Source: Gemmatimonas sp. | GTDB taxonomy: Bacteria > Gemmatimonadota > Gemmatimonadetes > Gemmatimonadales > Gemmatimonadaceae | Reading direction: 5' to 3' | NCBI GenBank assembly: GCA_011390885.1 | Contig: JAABRO010000059.1 | Coordinates: 62,001 to 126,000, forward strand | DNA: 64,000 bases | In this document: positions 9,908-19,193 of the stretch, piece by piece | Numbering within the stretch: the first letter of the stretch is position 1 | Layout: every line of letters starts with the position of its first letter | The notes under the pieces: model-generated | Told to the model about the DNA's origin: nothing | Seen by the model: the letters and a program-made list of their open reading frames with translations, nothing else | Databases searched by the model: none | Position numbers and translations under genes: made by a program

Positions 9908-10230
9908 TTCGGGGAGGGCGTTAGGTTCTCACTGGCGTATGTCTCCCGGGCCCCTGTTGCCAGTCGCACACTTCACCGCACGCCTTCGAATCGTGGCGCC
10001 GAGTCAGCCGGTCGTCGGCATGCCCGTCGCCCCAGGCGCCGAATGACGCATCCGGCCCGCGCTTTGCCGGGTGCCCGGCAGGCGACAACCGACGGCCTGC
10101 ACGATTCGTCCTCGCCCGTCGCGCGCGACTGGAGCCGTGCACGGCCCGCATCCATGCTCGGCGTCGCACGGCCCTCTGTCCGTGCGCCGCATTCCAATCC
10201 CAGCGGCGCGATCGCGCCCGGAGTCCCCGC
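9908..10230. other. Divergent intergenic region before aspS
   Basis: 323 bases between the outermost starts of two divergent genes, with no convincing open frame by codon use. A perfect 12-base dyad GCCGTGCACGGC lies at 10134-10145, and TAACGC on the minus strand at 9918-9923 could be a -10 box for the outer-membrane gene. No T-box, riboswitch or clear aspS promoter was recognised. Confidence 0.4.
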
Positions 10231-12048
10231 GTGACCCTGTCGGCCCCAGACATCACCCATTCGCCCCTCGCGACGTCCCTGCGCACGCACCCCTGCGGCA
10301 GCCTGCGCCTCACACACGTCGGTGAGACGGTGCGGCTTGGCGGCTGGGTGCATCGCAGTCGCGATCTCGGGGGGCTGGTGTTCCTCGACCTGCGCGACCG
10401 CGCGGGCGTGGTGCAGCTCGCCTTCGGCCCCGACTGGTCCGACGCCGCCACGCTCGCTGCGGCGGCGGCCGTCGGTGTCGAGTCGGTGATCCTCGTCGAA
10501 GGCACGGTGGTCGCGCGCGCCGAGGCGCAGTGCAACGCGGACATGCCCACCGGCGAGATCGACGTGCAGGTCACCTCGCTGCGCGTGGTCGGTCCGGCCA
10601 ACACACCGGCGTTCCCGGTGGCCCCGGCCAAGGGCGACAAGCTGCCGGCCGAGGAGCTGCGCCTGCGGCACCGGTACCTCGACCTGCGGCGTGGCGAACT
10701 GCAGCGCAACCTCGTGCTGCGCCACCACCTCATGCAGGCCACTCGCCGATTCCTCGACGCGCGCGGCTTTCTCGAACTCGAGACGCCGATCCTCACGAAG
10801 CCCACGCCCGAGGGCGCGCGCGACTACCTCGTGCCCAGCCGTGTGCATCCGGGCGAGTTCTACGCGCTGCCGCAGTCGCCGCAGATCTACAAGCAGCTGT
10901 TCATGTGCGCCGGCTACGATCGGTACTTCCAGATCGCGCGCTGCTTCCGCGACGAGGACCTGCGCGCCGACCGGCAGCCGGAGTTCACGCAGATCGACAT
11001 CGAGGCGTCGTTCATCTCGCGCGACGACATCCTCGCGATCGCCGAGTCGCTCGTGCGCGATCTCTGGTCGGTGGGCGGCATCGAAGCGCCGGCGGAGTTT
11101 CCGCGCATGCAGTACGCCGAGGCGATGGAGCGCTACGGCTGCGACCGCCCCGACCTGCGCTACGGCCTCGAGCTGCACGATGTCACGGCCGTGTTCGGCG
11201 CGAGCGAACTGTCGTTCGTGAAGGCGGCGATCGAGCGCGGCGAGCGCGTGCGCGGACTGCGCGTGCCCGGCGGCGCGGTGATGTCGCGCAAGCAGACCGA
11301 CGAGCTCGAGCAGCTTGCCAAGGGGGCGGGCGCGAGCGGGCTCATCGTGCTCAAGCGCACCGCCGAGGGACTCGACGGCAAGGTTGCGAAGTTCCTCCCC
11401 GACGGCGCGGCCGAGGCGCTCGGCCTCGCCGTGGGCGAGCTCGGCCTGTACGTGGCCGGTCCCGATCGCATCGCCTCGCCCGCGCTCGATCGCGTGCGCC
11501 AGGCCGTGGCGCAGCGCCTCGACCTCGTGCCGGCCGATGGGCACGAGTTCGTGGTGGTCACCGACTTTCCCATGTTCGATCGCGACCCCGACACGGGCGC
11601 GCTCGCGGCGGTGCATCACCCGTTCACGGCACCGCACCCGGACGACCTCGCCTTGCTCGACACGGCGCCGGAGCGTGCGCGCGCGCTCGCCTACGACGTG
11701 GTCTACAATGGCCTCGAGCTCGGCGGCGGCAGCATCCGCATCAGCGACCCGGCCTTGCAGGCGCGCATCTTCGGCCTGCTCGGCATCGACGAGGCCACGG
11801 CGCAGGCGCGCTTCGGTTTCCTGCTCGAGGCGCTGCGCAGCGGCGCCCCGCCGCACGGCGGCATCGCGTTCGGCCTCGACCGCATCGCCATGCTGCTGGC
11901 CGGCGCCGGTTCGCTGCGCGACGTGATCGCGTTCCCCAAGACCACGGCCGCGCGCGCGCTGTTCGAAGGCGCGCCGTCACCGGTGCCGCCCGACGACCTG
12001 CGTGAGCTGTCACTGCGCGTGGCGTCGCGCTCCGGCGGTGACGCGTGA
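10231..12048 (+). CDS. aspS: Aspartyl-tRNA synthetase
   Basis: Class II synthetase charging tRNA-Asp. The 605 residues match the bacterial type: an N-terminal OB-fold for the anticodon (about 20-125), the class II core with motif 2 around FRDEDLRADRQPEFTQID, an inserted GAD domain (about 310-430), and motif 3 (GGIAFGLDRIAMLLAG) near the end. The start is GTG 10231, with no good ribosome site. Whether it charges only tRNA-Asp or also tRNA-Asn cannot be read here, and asnS or gatCAB are not in view. It overlaps the phoH-like gene by 4 nt. Confidence 0.96.
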   Translation: MTLSAPDITHSPLATSLRTHPCGSLRLTHVGETVRLGGWVHRSRDLGGLVFLDLRDRAGVVQLAFGPDWSDAATLAAAAAVGVESVILVEGTVVARAEAQCNADMPTGEIDVQVTSLRVVGPANTPAFPVAPAKGDKLPAEELRLRHRYLDLRRGELQRNLVLRHHLMQATRRFLDARGFLELETPILTKPTPEGARDYLVPSRVHPGEFYALPQSPQIYKQLFMCAGYDRYFQIARCFRDEDLRADRQPEFTQIDIEASFISRDDILAIAESLVRDLWSVGGIEAPAEFPRMQYAEAMERYGCDRPDLRYGLELHDVTAVFGASELSFVKAAIERGERVRGLRVPGGAVMSRKQTDELEQLAKGAGASGLIVLKRTAEGLDGKVAKFLPDGAAEALGLAVGELGLYVAGPDRIASPALDRVRQAVAQRLDLVPADGHEFVVVTDFPMFDRDPDTGALAAVHHPFTAPHPDDLALLDTAPERARALAYDVVYNGLELGGGSIRISDPALQARIFGLLGIDEATAQARFGFLLEALRSGAPPHGGIAFGLDRIAMLLAGAGSLRDVIAFPKTTAARALFEGAPSPVPPDDLRELSLRVASRSGGDA

Positions 12049-13001
12049 GCACCGTGCCGACCACCGTGCGTGTGCCGATCGAGGGCGTCGACCAGCTGCT
12101 GCTCGCCGGCATCAACGACGCGAACCTCGTCGAACTCGCACGCATCACCGGCACGCGCGTCGCGCTGCGCGGCGAGGCGCTCACCCTGACGGGCGAGGCC
12201 GACCAGGCCATGCGCGGCGAGGCGATCGCCCTTGGCATGGTGGCCACGATCCGCGAGGGACATGCGCTCACCCCGGACGATGTGCTGCGGCTGAGCCTCG
12301 AGCAGCGGCCCGACGACCTCGCGGCGCGCGCGGCGGGCGCCCTCATCCTCCCGGGCGCGCGTCGCGTGGTGAAGGCGAAGACGCCGGGGCAGGCGGAGTA
12401 CCTGCAACAGATTCTCGAGCACGACATCGTCGTGGGCATCGGGCCGGCCGGCACGGGCAAGACGTACCTGGCCGTCGCGGCGGCCGTCGATGCGCTCATG
12501 CGCAAGCGCGTGCGTCGCATCATCCTGGCGCGTCCCGCAGTGGAGGCGGGTGAGAGCCTTGGCTTCCTGCCGGGCGACATGCAGGCCAAGGTCGACCCGT
12601 ACCTGCGCCCGCTCTACGACGCGCTCGACGACTTCATGCCGTACGAGCGCATTCAGAAGGCCATCGACTCGCGCACCATCGAAGTGGCGCCGCTCGCCTT
12701 CATGCGTGGCCGCACGCTCGGCGATGCGTTCGTGATCCTCGACGAGGCGCAGAACGCGACGCACCTGCAGATGAAGATGTTCCTCACGCGCCTCGGCGTG
12801 AACTCGAAGATCGTCATCACGGGCGACAAGACGCAGGTCGACCTGCCGAAGCGCGAGGAGTCGGGCCTGATGCAGATCGAGCGCATCCTGCACGGCATCG
12901 AGGGCATCGCCTTCCACTACTTCACCGACGCGGACGTCGTGCGCCATCGCCTCGTGCGCGACATCATTCGGGCGTACAACGAGGATGCCGCAGGCGGCTG
13001 A
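12045..13001 (+). CDS. PhoH-like ATPase (YbeZ type)
   Basis: A 318-residue cytoplasmic ATPase. An N-terminal region of about 110 residues precedes the PhoH domain, which has the Walker A GPAGTGKT (about residues 132-139), the ILARPAVEAGESLGFLPG segment and the Walker B VILDEAQN. PhoH proteins of this type (YbeZ) bind or remodel RNA and work with YbeY in rRNA processing. The gene is two genes upstream of ybeY, the order phoH-pgpH-ybeY seen in many bacteria. GTG 12045 overlaps the aspS stop by 4 nt. Confidence 0.93.
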   Translation: MSTVPTTVRVPIEGVDQLLLAGINDANLVELARITGTRVALRGEALTLTGEADQAMRGEAIALGMVATIREGHALTPDDVLRLSLEQRPDDLAARAAGALILPGARRVVKAKTPGQAEYLQQILEHDIVVGIGPAGTGKTYLAVAAAVDALMRKRVRRIILARPAVEAGESLGFLPGDMQAKVDPYLRPLYDALDDFMPYERIQKAIDSRTIEVAPLAFMRGRTLGDAFVILDEAQNATHLQMKMFLTRLGVNSKIVITGDKTQVDLPKREESGLMQIERILHGIEGIAFHYFTDADVVRHRLVRDIIRAYNEDAAGG

Positions 13002-15243
13002 CCCTCCGGAACCGGTGCGTCCCGACACGCCGGTTTCTCCGTGGCGCGCCTCCGGGCGCGCCGCGTGGGCGCGCTACGGCCCCGGCGCCGTGTTCGCCAT
13101 GGTGCTGGCCATCGTGACGCTGCTCGCGCTGCCGCCGGCGGAGGGGCTGCGCACGCCGGTGTTCGAAATCGGCAGCGTGGCCGACGAGACCATCATCGCG
13201 CCCTTCGCCTTCCGCGTACCGCGGCCCGCGGCCGACGTGGCCCGAGAGCGGGAGCGCATCCGCGAGGCGGTCCAACCGCTCTTCGTGTTCGACAGCACCG
13301 CGCTCGACAGCGTGCGCGCGCGCGTCGCGCAGCTGGCCGAAGCGCTCGATTCCGTGCGGCTCGTGGAGGATCCGACGGACCGCGCCACCGCACTGCGCGT
13401 CGTGCAGCGGCAGGCGAGCCGCGCCGGCGTGACGCTCACCGAGGAGGAAGCCGAGTGGCTCGCCTTCCCGAGCCGACGCGCCGCACTGCTCACCGCCGTG
13501 CGGCGTACCTTCGAGCGCACCCTGGCCGATGGCGTCGCGGCGTCCCGCGGGCTCGATGCGGCGCCCGGCAGCGTGCGCATCCTGCGCCGTGGCGAGGAGC
13601 GCACGGTTTCCACCGATGCCGTGCAATCGTGGAGTGATGTGCTGCGCGTGGCACGCTCGCTGCACCCGCAGGTGTCGTCACCGGTCGCCGATGGCGCGTA
13701 CCAGCACCTCCTCTCGGGGCTGTTCATCCCGTCGTTGCGTTTCGACAGCGCGACCAGTGCCGCACGGCGCGACGAGGCGGCGGCGGCCGTGCAGCCGTGG
13801 CGCTTCGATGTGCGCAGCGGGGAGAAGATCATCGGCGAGCACGAGGTGGTGCGCGAGGAGGATCACGCGCGCCTCGTGGCGCTGCGCGATGCCGTAGCGA
13901 GCGGCGTCGGCGGGGCCGCCGGCGTGCGACGACTGGTCGGCGCGTTCCTCCTCGACCTCGCCGTGCTGTCGATCTTCGTGATCACCCTGGCGTTCTATCG
14001 GCCGGAGATCTATGCCCAGCCGCGCGCCCTGCTGGTGCTTGGTGCGTCGATCGCCGTCGTGCTGCTCGGGGCGGCGCTGGCCCTCCGGGGCAGCACCGTG
14101 CCCGGGTCGTTGATTCCGGTCGGCGCGGCCGCGCTGCTCATCAGCATCCTGTTCGACTCCCGCATCGCGCTCGTGTGCGCCCTCGTGCTCGCGGTGCTCG
14201 TCGGGGTGCAGCCCGCGTTCCGCGGTGGCGGGACCCTCTTCTTCGTGCTCACGGGGGGCGCGGCGGCCGCCTTCAGCGTGCGGGCCCTCGAGCGCCGCAC
14301 GCAGTTCGTCTCGTCGATCCTGGCGCTGGCCGGCGCGTACGTCGCGGCAGCGCTGGTGGCTGGACTGGCCTTCGGCTGGAGCGGGGACGAGGTGGTGCAG
14401 GCCGTCCTGTTCGGCGCCATGAACGCGGTGGTGTCGGTGGCGCTGGCCATGGCGCTGCATCCGGCCGCCGAGGACATCTGCGGTGTGGACACGTACCTCA
14501 AGCTGCTCGAGTGGTCCGACCTCAATCGTCCGCTCCTGCGTCGCCTCGCGCTGGAGGCTCCCGGGACGTGGGCCCACACGCTGTCCATGGCCAACCTCGT
14601 CGAGTCCGCCACGCGGGCCGTGGGAGGCAACGCGCTGCTCGCCCGCGTGGGCACCTACTACCACGATATCGGCAAGCTCGAGAAGCCCGGATACTTCGTG
14701 GAGAATCAGGTGCGCGGCCGCAACCCGCACGACCAGCTCAAGCCGGCGGCGAGCGCGGCCATCATCCGCAATCATGTGCGCGAGGGCTTGGCGCTCGCGG
14801 CGCAGCACAAGGTGCCGCGCTCGATCCGCGCGTTCATCACCGAGCACCACGGAACCGGAGCCATCAGCTACTTCCTCGAGAAGGCGCGCGAACGGGATGC
14901 CAGCGTGAGCGGACTCGGCGAGTTCTCGTATCCCGGGCCGCGACCGCAGAGCATCGAGACCGCCATCTGCATGCTCGCCGACGGTGTCGAGGCCGCGACG
15001 CGCGTGCTCCCCGATCCGACGCCGACGCGCATTCGCGAGGTGATCGAGACGATCGTGCGCAGCCGCATCGAGCAGGGGCAGCTGCGCGACGCGCCCATCA
15101 CGCTCCAGCAGCTCGAGGTCGTGAAGGACGAGTTCGTGCGCGTGCTCTCGGCCATGCGACACAGCCGCATCGACTACCCGGGCCCCGACGGCATCAATGC
15201 TGGACGACGGACCGGAAACACTCCAGTCCTGACTGCGTCATGA
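12985..15243 (+). CDS. 7TM receptor with HD domain, PgpH-like cyclic di-AMP phosphodiesterase
   Basis: A 752-residue inner-membrane protein. One helix near residues 32-52 precedes a large extracytoplasmic 7TMR-HDED domain (to about 310), then about six further helices (about 315-490) and a cytoplasmic HD domain with His560-Asp561 in YYHDIGK, NHVREG, the TEHHGT pair and a final ADGVEAAT. The layout is that of PgpH/YqfF, which degrades cyclic di-AMP. The substrate is inferred from the family. The start at ATG 12985 lies 17 nt inside phoH, and the end overlaps ybeY by 4 nt. Confidence 0.9.
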   Translation: MPQAADPPEPVRPDTPVSPWRASGRAAWARYGPGAVFAMVLAIVTLLALPPAEGLRTPVFEIGSVADETIIAPFAFRVPRPAADVARERERIREAVQPLFVFDSTALDSVRARVAQLAEALDSVRLVEDPTDRATALRVVQRQASRAGVTLTEEEAEWLAFPSRRAALLTAVRRTFERTLADGVAASRGLDAAPGSVRILRRGEERTVSTDAVQSWSDVLRVARSLHPQVSSPVADGAYQHLLSGLFIPSLRFDSATSAARRDEAAAAVQPWRFDVRSGEKIIGEHEVVREEDHARLVALRDAVASGVGGAAGVRRLVGAFLLDLAVLSIFVITLAFYRPEIYAQPRALLVLGASIAVVLLGAALALRGSTVPGSLIPVGAAALLISILFDSRIALVCALVLAVLVGVQPAFRGGGTLFFVLTGGAAAAFSVRALERRTQFVSSILALAGAYVAAALVAGLAFGWSGDEVVQAVLFGAMNAVVSVALAMALHPAAEDICGVDTYLKLLEWSDLNRPLLRRLALEAPGTWAHTLSMANLVESATRAVGGNALLARVGTYYHDIGKLEKPGYFVENQVRGRNPHDQLKPAASAAIIRNHVREGLALAAQHKVPRSIRAFITEHHGTGAISYFLEKARERDASVSGLGEFSYPGPRPQSIETAICMLADGVEAATRVLPDPTPTRIREVIETIVRSRIEQGQLRDAPITLQQLEVVKDEFVRVLSAMRHSRIDYPGPDGINAGRRTGNTPVLTAS

Positions 15244-15758
15244 CCCCATCCCGTCGTTCCGCCGCCCCGGCGACCCGCCCATCGGCGACGCGTCGTCCCG
15301 CGGCCGAGCGCCTCGCCGTGACCGTCACGCTGGACGGCGTGCGCACGCCCGTCGCCGCGTCGCGCCTCGAGGCGCTGTCGCGCTCGGTGCTGCGCGCCGA
15401 GCGCGTGCCGAATGCGATGCTGAGCATCACGCTGCTCTCGTCGCGCGCCATGGCTCGCCTCAACCTGCGGCACCTTGCGCACCGCGGCCCCACCGACGTG
15501 ATCACCTTCGCGCTCGGCGACGACGGATCCGGGGTGCTGGTGGCGGACATCTACATCTGCCCGGACGTTGCGCGCCAGCAGGCGCGCGAGTGGGGCGTCG
15601 GCGTGCGCGAAGAGCTCGCGCGTCTCGTCGTGCACGGGACGCTGCACGCCTGCGGGTGGGACCATCCCGTGGACGGCGCCCGGGAGTCGTCCGAGATGTG
15701 GAAGCGCCAGGAGCGATTGCTCGGGCGCTGGCTGGCCACGTCGTCCACGAGCGCATGA
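15240..15758 (+). CDS. ybeY: Endoribonuclease YbeY, rRNA maturation factor
   Basis: A metal-dependent single-strand RNase involved in 16S rRNA 3'-end maturation and ribosome quality control. The 172-residue protein shows the zinc triad in HGTLHACGWDH with His132, His136 and His142, preceded by PTDVITFAL and DIYICPD, all family landmarks. The first 22 residues are basic and Pro/Ala-rich and look like a disordered extension. The ATG 15240 overlaps the pgpH stop by 4 nt, and the stop overlaps the next gene by 4 nt. Confidence 0.94.
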   Translation: MTPSRRSAAPATRPSATRRPAAERLAVTVTLDGVRTPVAASRLEALSRSVLRAERVPNAMLSITLLSSRAMARLNLRHLAHRGPTDVITFALGDDGSGVLVADIYICPDVARQQAREWGVGVREELARLVVHGTLHACGWDHPVDGARESSEMWKRQERLLGRWLATSSTSA

Positions 15759-17029
15759 GTCTCACCCCGCTTCTCGTGGCGGCCGCAAGCGGCCTCACGG
15801 CCGCCGTCGCCACCGTGGCCGACGGTGCGCTGCTCGCCAGCGTGCCCACCGTCGAGACACCCGACAGCGACCCTCCGAGTACACGCACGCCGCCGAACGC
15901 GGCCGGTCGCATGTTGCCGGCACGCGAGCGGGCGCATCGCGCCCTGGCGTTCCTGCGCGTGGCCGCGCACGGCACGACCGGCGGCGCACTCGCCGTCGCC
16001 CTGACCGGCGGCGACGCCCCCACGCCGCTGGAAGGACTCCTGCTCGTGGCCGTCGCGCTGGGCACCGTCCTGCTCACGGAGAGCGTCGCGCGCGCCCTTG
16101 GCGATCTGTTCGGCGACCGAGCCTCCTCGCGTCTGGCGCCGTTCACGGCGGCGGTGGAGACGTTGCTCGCGCCGGTCGTGGCGCTCGGCGCCTTGCTTGA
16201 CCGGCAGTTCGACCGCCTGGTCGCGCCAGCCGGTACCGCCGTCGACGCGCGCGAGGCCGCCGCGGAACAGTTCCGTCAGGTCGTGGAAGCGGAGGGCTCG
16301 GTCTCGCACGTGACGCGAGACCTCCTGCTTGGCGTCTTCGACTTCGGCGAGACCACGGTGAGCGAGGTGATGGTGCCACGCGTGGACATGGTCGCGCTCG
16401 ACCGTGACGCGCCGTGGAGCGAGGTCGTGGACCGCGTGCGCAGCGCGCACCACTCGCGCATGCCGGTGTACGTCGACACGGTGGACGAGATCGTGGGCGT
16501 GCTCTACGCCAAGGACTTGCTCGCGGCCGTCATCGCCGACGAGGAGCCGGCCGACGACTGGACGTCGCTGATTCGCGAGGCGCGGTACATCCCGTCCACC
16601 AAGCGCATCGCCGACCAGCTGCGCGACTTCAAGGCGTCGCAGACGCACATCGCGATCGTGGTGGACGAGTACGGTGGGACCGAGGGGATGGTCACCATCG
16701 AGGACATCCTCGAGGAGCTCGTCGGCGAGATTCGCGATGAACATGATGACGAGGAGCGACTGATCGAGGAGGAGGATGGCGTGCGGTACTGGGTGTCGGG
16801 CCGACTGACCCTCGACGACCTGTCCGACGCGCTCGACGCCGACTTCCGCAGCGATGAAGTGAGCACGATCGGCGGCCTCATCTTCGAGCTGCTCGGACGC
16901 GTACCGCGCGCCGGCGAGCAGCTGGAGATCGCCGGGTTTCGCGTCATCGTGGAGCGCGTGGTGCGCCGCAAGGTGGCGCGCGTCTTCCTGGAACGTCGTG
17001 TCACGACTGAACCGGAGGACGACGCGTGA
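15755..17029 (+). CDS. CNNM/CBS-domain protein, HlyC/CorC family
   Basis: A 424-residue inner-membrane protein. The N-terminal half (1-180) is a CNNM (DUF21) membrane domain with hydrophobic segments around 1-24, 65-85 and 95-115. A pair of CBS domains follows (about 200-325) with VMVPRVDMVALD and EYGGTEGMVTIEDILEELVGE, then the CorC_HlyC domain (about 340-420). Such proteins are linked to magnesium or cobalt efflux, with adenine nucleotides read by the CBS pair; the substrate here is inferred. It sits directly after ybeY, a common arrangement, and overlaps a shorter paralogue. Confidence 0.87.
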   Translation: MSLTPLLVAAASGLTAAVATVADGALLASVPTVETPDSDPPSTRTPPNAAGRMLPARERAHRALAFLRVAAHGTTGGALAVALTGGDAPTPLEGLLLVAVALGTVLLTESVARALGDLFGDRASSRLAPFTAAVETLLAPVVALGALLDRQFDRLVAPAGTAVDAREAAAEQFRQVVEAEGSVSHVTRDLLLGVFDFGETTVSEVMVPRVDMVALDRDAPWSEVVDRVRSAHHSRMPVYVDTVDEIVGVLYAKDLLAAVIADEEPADDWTSLIREARYIPSTKRIADQLRDFKASQTHIAIVVDEYGGTEGMVTIEDILEELVGEIRDEHDDEERLIEEEDGVRYWVSGRLTLDDLSDALDADFRSDEVSTIGGLIFELLGRVPRAGEQLEIAGFRVIVERVVRRKVARVFLERRVTTEPEDDA

Positions 17030-18027
17030 CGCGTCTCCTCATCATGTCGAGCGCCACGGTCGTGGTGGCCCTGCTCACCGCGGGTGCCACGGCGGTGCGG
17101 TCGGTGAACCGACTCTGGCTGCGCTCATGGATCGAGCGCGACGATGCGAACGACCGGCTCGAGCCGGTGCAGCGCTTCGTGGAGCGCCCCAAGCGACTGC
17201 TCATGAGCGCGGGCACGGGTGTCGCGCTGGCCGTTTTCCTCGCAGGCGCCGCGCTGGCGTTGCTGAACGCGGGCAATCCACAGCGGCTGGCGCTCGACGC
17301 GCTGCTCCTGGCGCTGCTCGTGCTGACGTTCGGGCAGCTGCTGCCGCGCGCCATCGCGAGGCGCTGGGCGTCGCGGCTGGTGCCCGCGTTCGTGCCGCTG
17401 CTCGGCACGCTCGCCGTGTTGCTCGCACCGTTCCGGCTGCTGGCTCGCCGCCTCGCGCGACTGGTCGCGAAGCTGATCGCCCCGGGAACCACCGTGCTCG
17501 CCAGCGATGCGGCGAGGGCCACGGAGGGCATCGAGGAGTTGCTGCAGGATGGGTCGCTCGACGGCCTGGATGCCAGCGAGGAGCTGGCGATCATCTCGGG
17601 GGTGGTGCAGCTGAGCGGCAAGAGCGCCGGCGACGTCATGACCGCGCGCGCCGACATCTTCGCACTCGACGAGTCCCTGCCGGCCGACGAGATGGCCCGC
17701 CGCATCGCCCAGTCGGCGTTCAGCCGCGTGCCGGTGTACCGTGGGTCCATCGACCACCCGGTGGGCATGCTGCACGCCTTCGACGTCTTCGTGGTGGCGG
17801 GGCAGAAGCGCCCCGCGCTGCGTCCAATCGTGGAGGCCAGCACGACGCAGCCGGCCGGAGAGCTGCTGTACGCCATGTTGCGTGCCCGGCGTCAGTTGGC
17901 CATCGTGCGCGCGCCGGACGGTGCGGTCGCCGGCCTGGTCACCCTTGAAGATCTGCTGGAGGAGTTGGTGGGAGAGATCCGCGACGAGCACGACGAGCCG
18001 GCCACGCGCGCAGGAGCCGACGCATGA
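17026..18027 (+). CDS. Second CNNM/CBS protein lacking the CorC_HlyC domain
   Basis: A 333-residue paralogue of the preceding protein. It has a membrane part (hydrophobic segments near 1-22, 62-85, 90-112 and 122-140) and a CBS pair (about 205-320) ending in the same LVTLEDLLEELVGEIRDEHDE segment. It stops there and has no C-terminal CorC_HlyC domain. The coding frame continues cleanly into the meaB-like gene with a 4-nt overlap, so the short form is not a visible frameshift. The tandem pair may form a hetero-oligomer; that is a guess from gene order. Confidence 0.82.
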   Translation: MTRLLIMSSATVVVALLTAGATAVRSVNRLWLRSWIERDDANDRLEPVQRFVERPKRLLMSAGTGVALAVFLAGAALALLNAGNPQRLALDALLLALLVLTFGQLLPRAIARRWASRLVPAFVPLLGTLAVLLAPFRLLARRLARLVAKLIAPGTTVLASDAARATEGIEELLQDGSLDGLDASEELAIISGVVQLSGKSAGDVMTARADIFALDESLPADEMARRIAQSAFSRVPVYRGSIDHPVGMLHAFDVFVVAGQKRPALRPIVEASTTQPAGELLYAMLRARRQLAIVRAPDGAVAGLVTLEDLLEELVGEIRDEHDEPATRAGADA

Positions 18028-19193
18028 GCGCCACGGGACACGCGGCGATCGACCGCCTGCTGACGGAGTTCGACGCGGGAAAGAAGGCCGCGCTGGCACG
18101 TGCCGTGTCCATCGTGGAGAACCACCGCGCCGGCTTCGACGTGCTGCTCAGCGCACTGCATCCGCGCCTCGGTCGCGCGCGCCGCATCGGCGTGACCGGC
18201 CCGCCGGGCGCGGGCAAGAGCACGCTCACCACGCAGCTGGTGCGCAGCTGGCGCGAGACGGGGCAGACCGTGGCCGTCGTGGCCGTCGACCCCACCAGCC
18301 CGTTCACCGGTGGCGCGCTGCTCGGCGACCGCATCCGCATGGAGTCGGTGGCGCTCGATCCCGGCGTCTTCATCCGCTCCATGGCCACGCGCGGTTCGCT
18401 CGGCGGGCTCGCCAGCGCCACGCGTGACGTGTGCGACGTGCTCGACGCCTTCGGCTTCGACACGATCCTCATCGAGACGGTGGGCGTGGGCCAGAGCGAG
18501 CTCGACGTCGCCCGCACCGCCGACACCACCGTGGTCGTGCTCGTGCCCGAGTCGGGCGATTCCATCCAGACGCTCAAGGCGGGCGTGATGGAGATCGCCG
18601 ACCTCTTCGTGGTGAACAAGGCCGACCGCCCCGGCGCGGACCGGCTGCGCAACGACCTGGAGCTCATGCTCGGCCTGCGGAGCGGCGCCACCATGCGGGA
18701 CGTGCCGGCGCACCACGGGGTGGACCTCAAGGCCCTCGGGAGCGCCGAACGCGAGGCCATGCGGGACGCCATGAACCCGGCCCGTGCCGCCCGCAAGGCG
18801 GCGGGCGAGGCCGAGCCCGCCGAGTGGACGCCCGCCGTGCTGCGCACCATCGCGGCGCAGGGTGAGGGGGTCGCCGAGGTCATCGACGCCATCGAGCGGC
18901 ACGGCGGCTATCTTGAGCGCAGCGGAGAGCTGCAGGGTCGTCGCCGGCAGCGCCTGCGCGAGCGCGTGCGGGAGGCCGTCGAACGCAAGGTGGCCGACCG
19001 CCTCTGGCACGACCTCGGCACCGTCGAGTGGCTGGAAGCGCGCCTGTCCGACCTCGAGGCCGGCACCACCGCGCCGTTCCATGTGGCCGACGCGCTGCTC
19101 GCGCGCAGCGGTCCACTCGTGGCAGGCGTACCGTCAGCAGCAGCGAACGCCGCGCCGCCGGCGTCTGGCATCACTTCTGGAGCATCCGCATGA
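18024..19193 (+). CDS. meaB: MeaB/ArgK-type GTPase, chaperone of a cobalamin mutase
   Basis: A G3E-family GTPase that gates adenosylcobalamin loading and protects acyl-CoA mutases. The 389 residues include an N-terminal helix region, the Walker [10 protein letters not shown] at 59-67, the [22 protein letters not shown] switch region, ETVGVGQSE and the NKAD base motif. A C-terminal dimerisation arm extends to about 355, followed by an Ala/Pro-rich tail longer than usual. Its start overlaps the CNNM gene by 4 nt and its stop overlaps the mutase large subunit, which is clearly its client. Confidence 0.93.
   Translation: MSATGHAAIDRLLTEFDAGKKAALARAVSIVENHRAGFDVLLSALHPRLGRARRIGVTGPPGAGKSTLTTQLVRSWRETGQTVAVVAVDPTSPFTGGALLGDRIRMESVALDPGVFIRSMATRGSLGGLASATRDVCDVLDAFGFDTILIETVGVGQSELDVARTADTTVVVLVPESGDSIQTLKAGVMEIADLFVVNKADRPGADRLRNDLELMLGLRSGATMRDVPAHHGVDLKALGSAEREAMRDAMNPARAARKAAGEAEPAEWTPAVLRTIAAQGEGVAEVIDAIERHGGYLERSGELQGRRRQRLRERVREAVERKVADRLWHDLGTVEWLEARLSDLEAGTTAPFHVADALLARSGPLVAGVPSAAANAAPPASGITSGASA

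Noticed and set aside
10134-10145. Dyad GCCGTGCACGGC upstream of aspS as an operator
   Set aside because: Short GC palindromes are frequent here and no promoter lies next to it; reported only as part of the intergenic entry.
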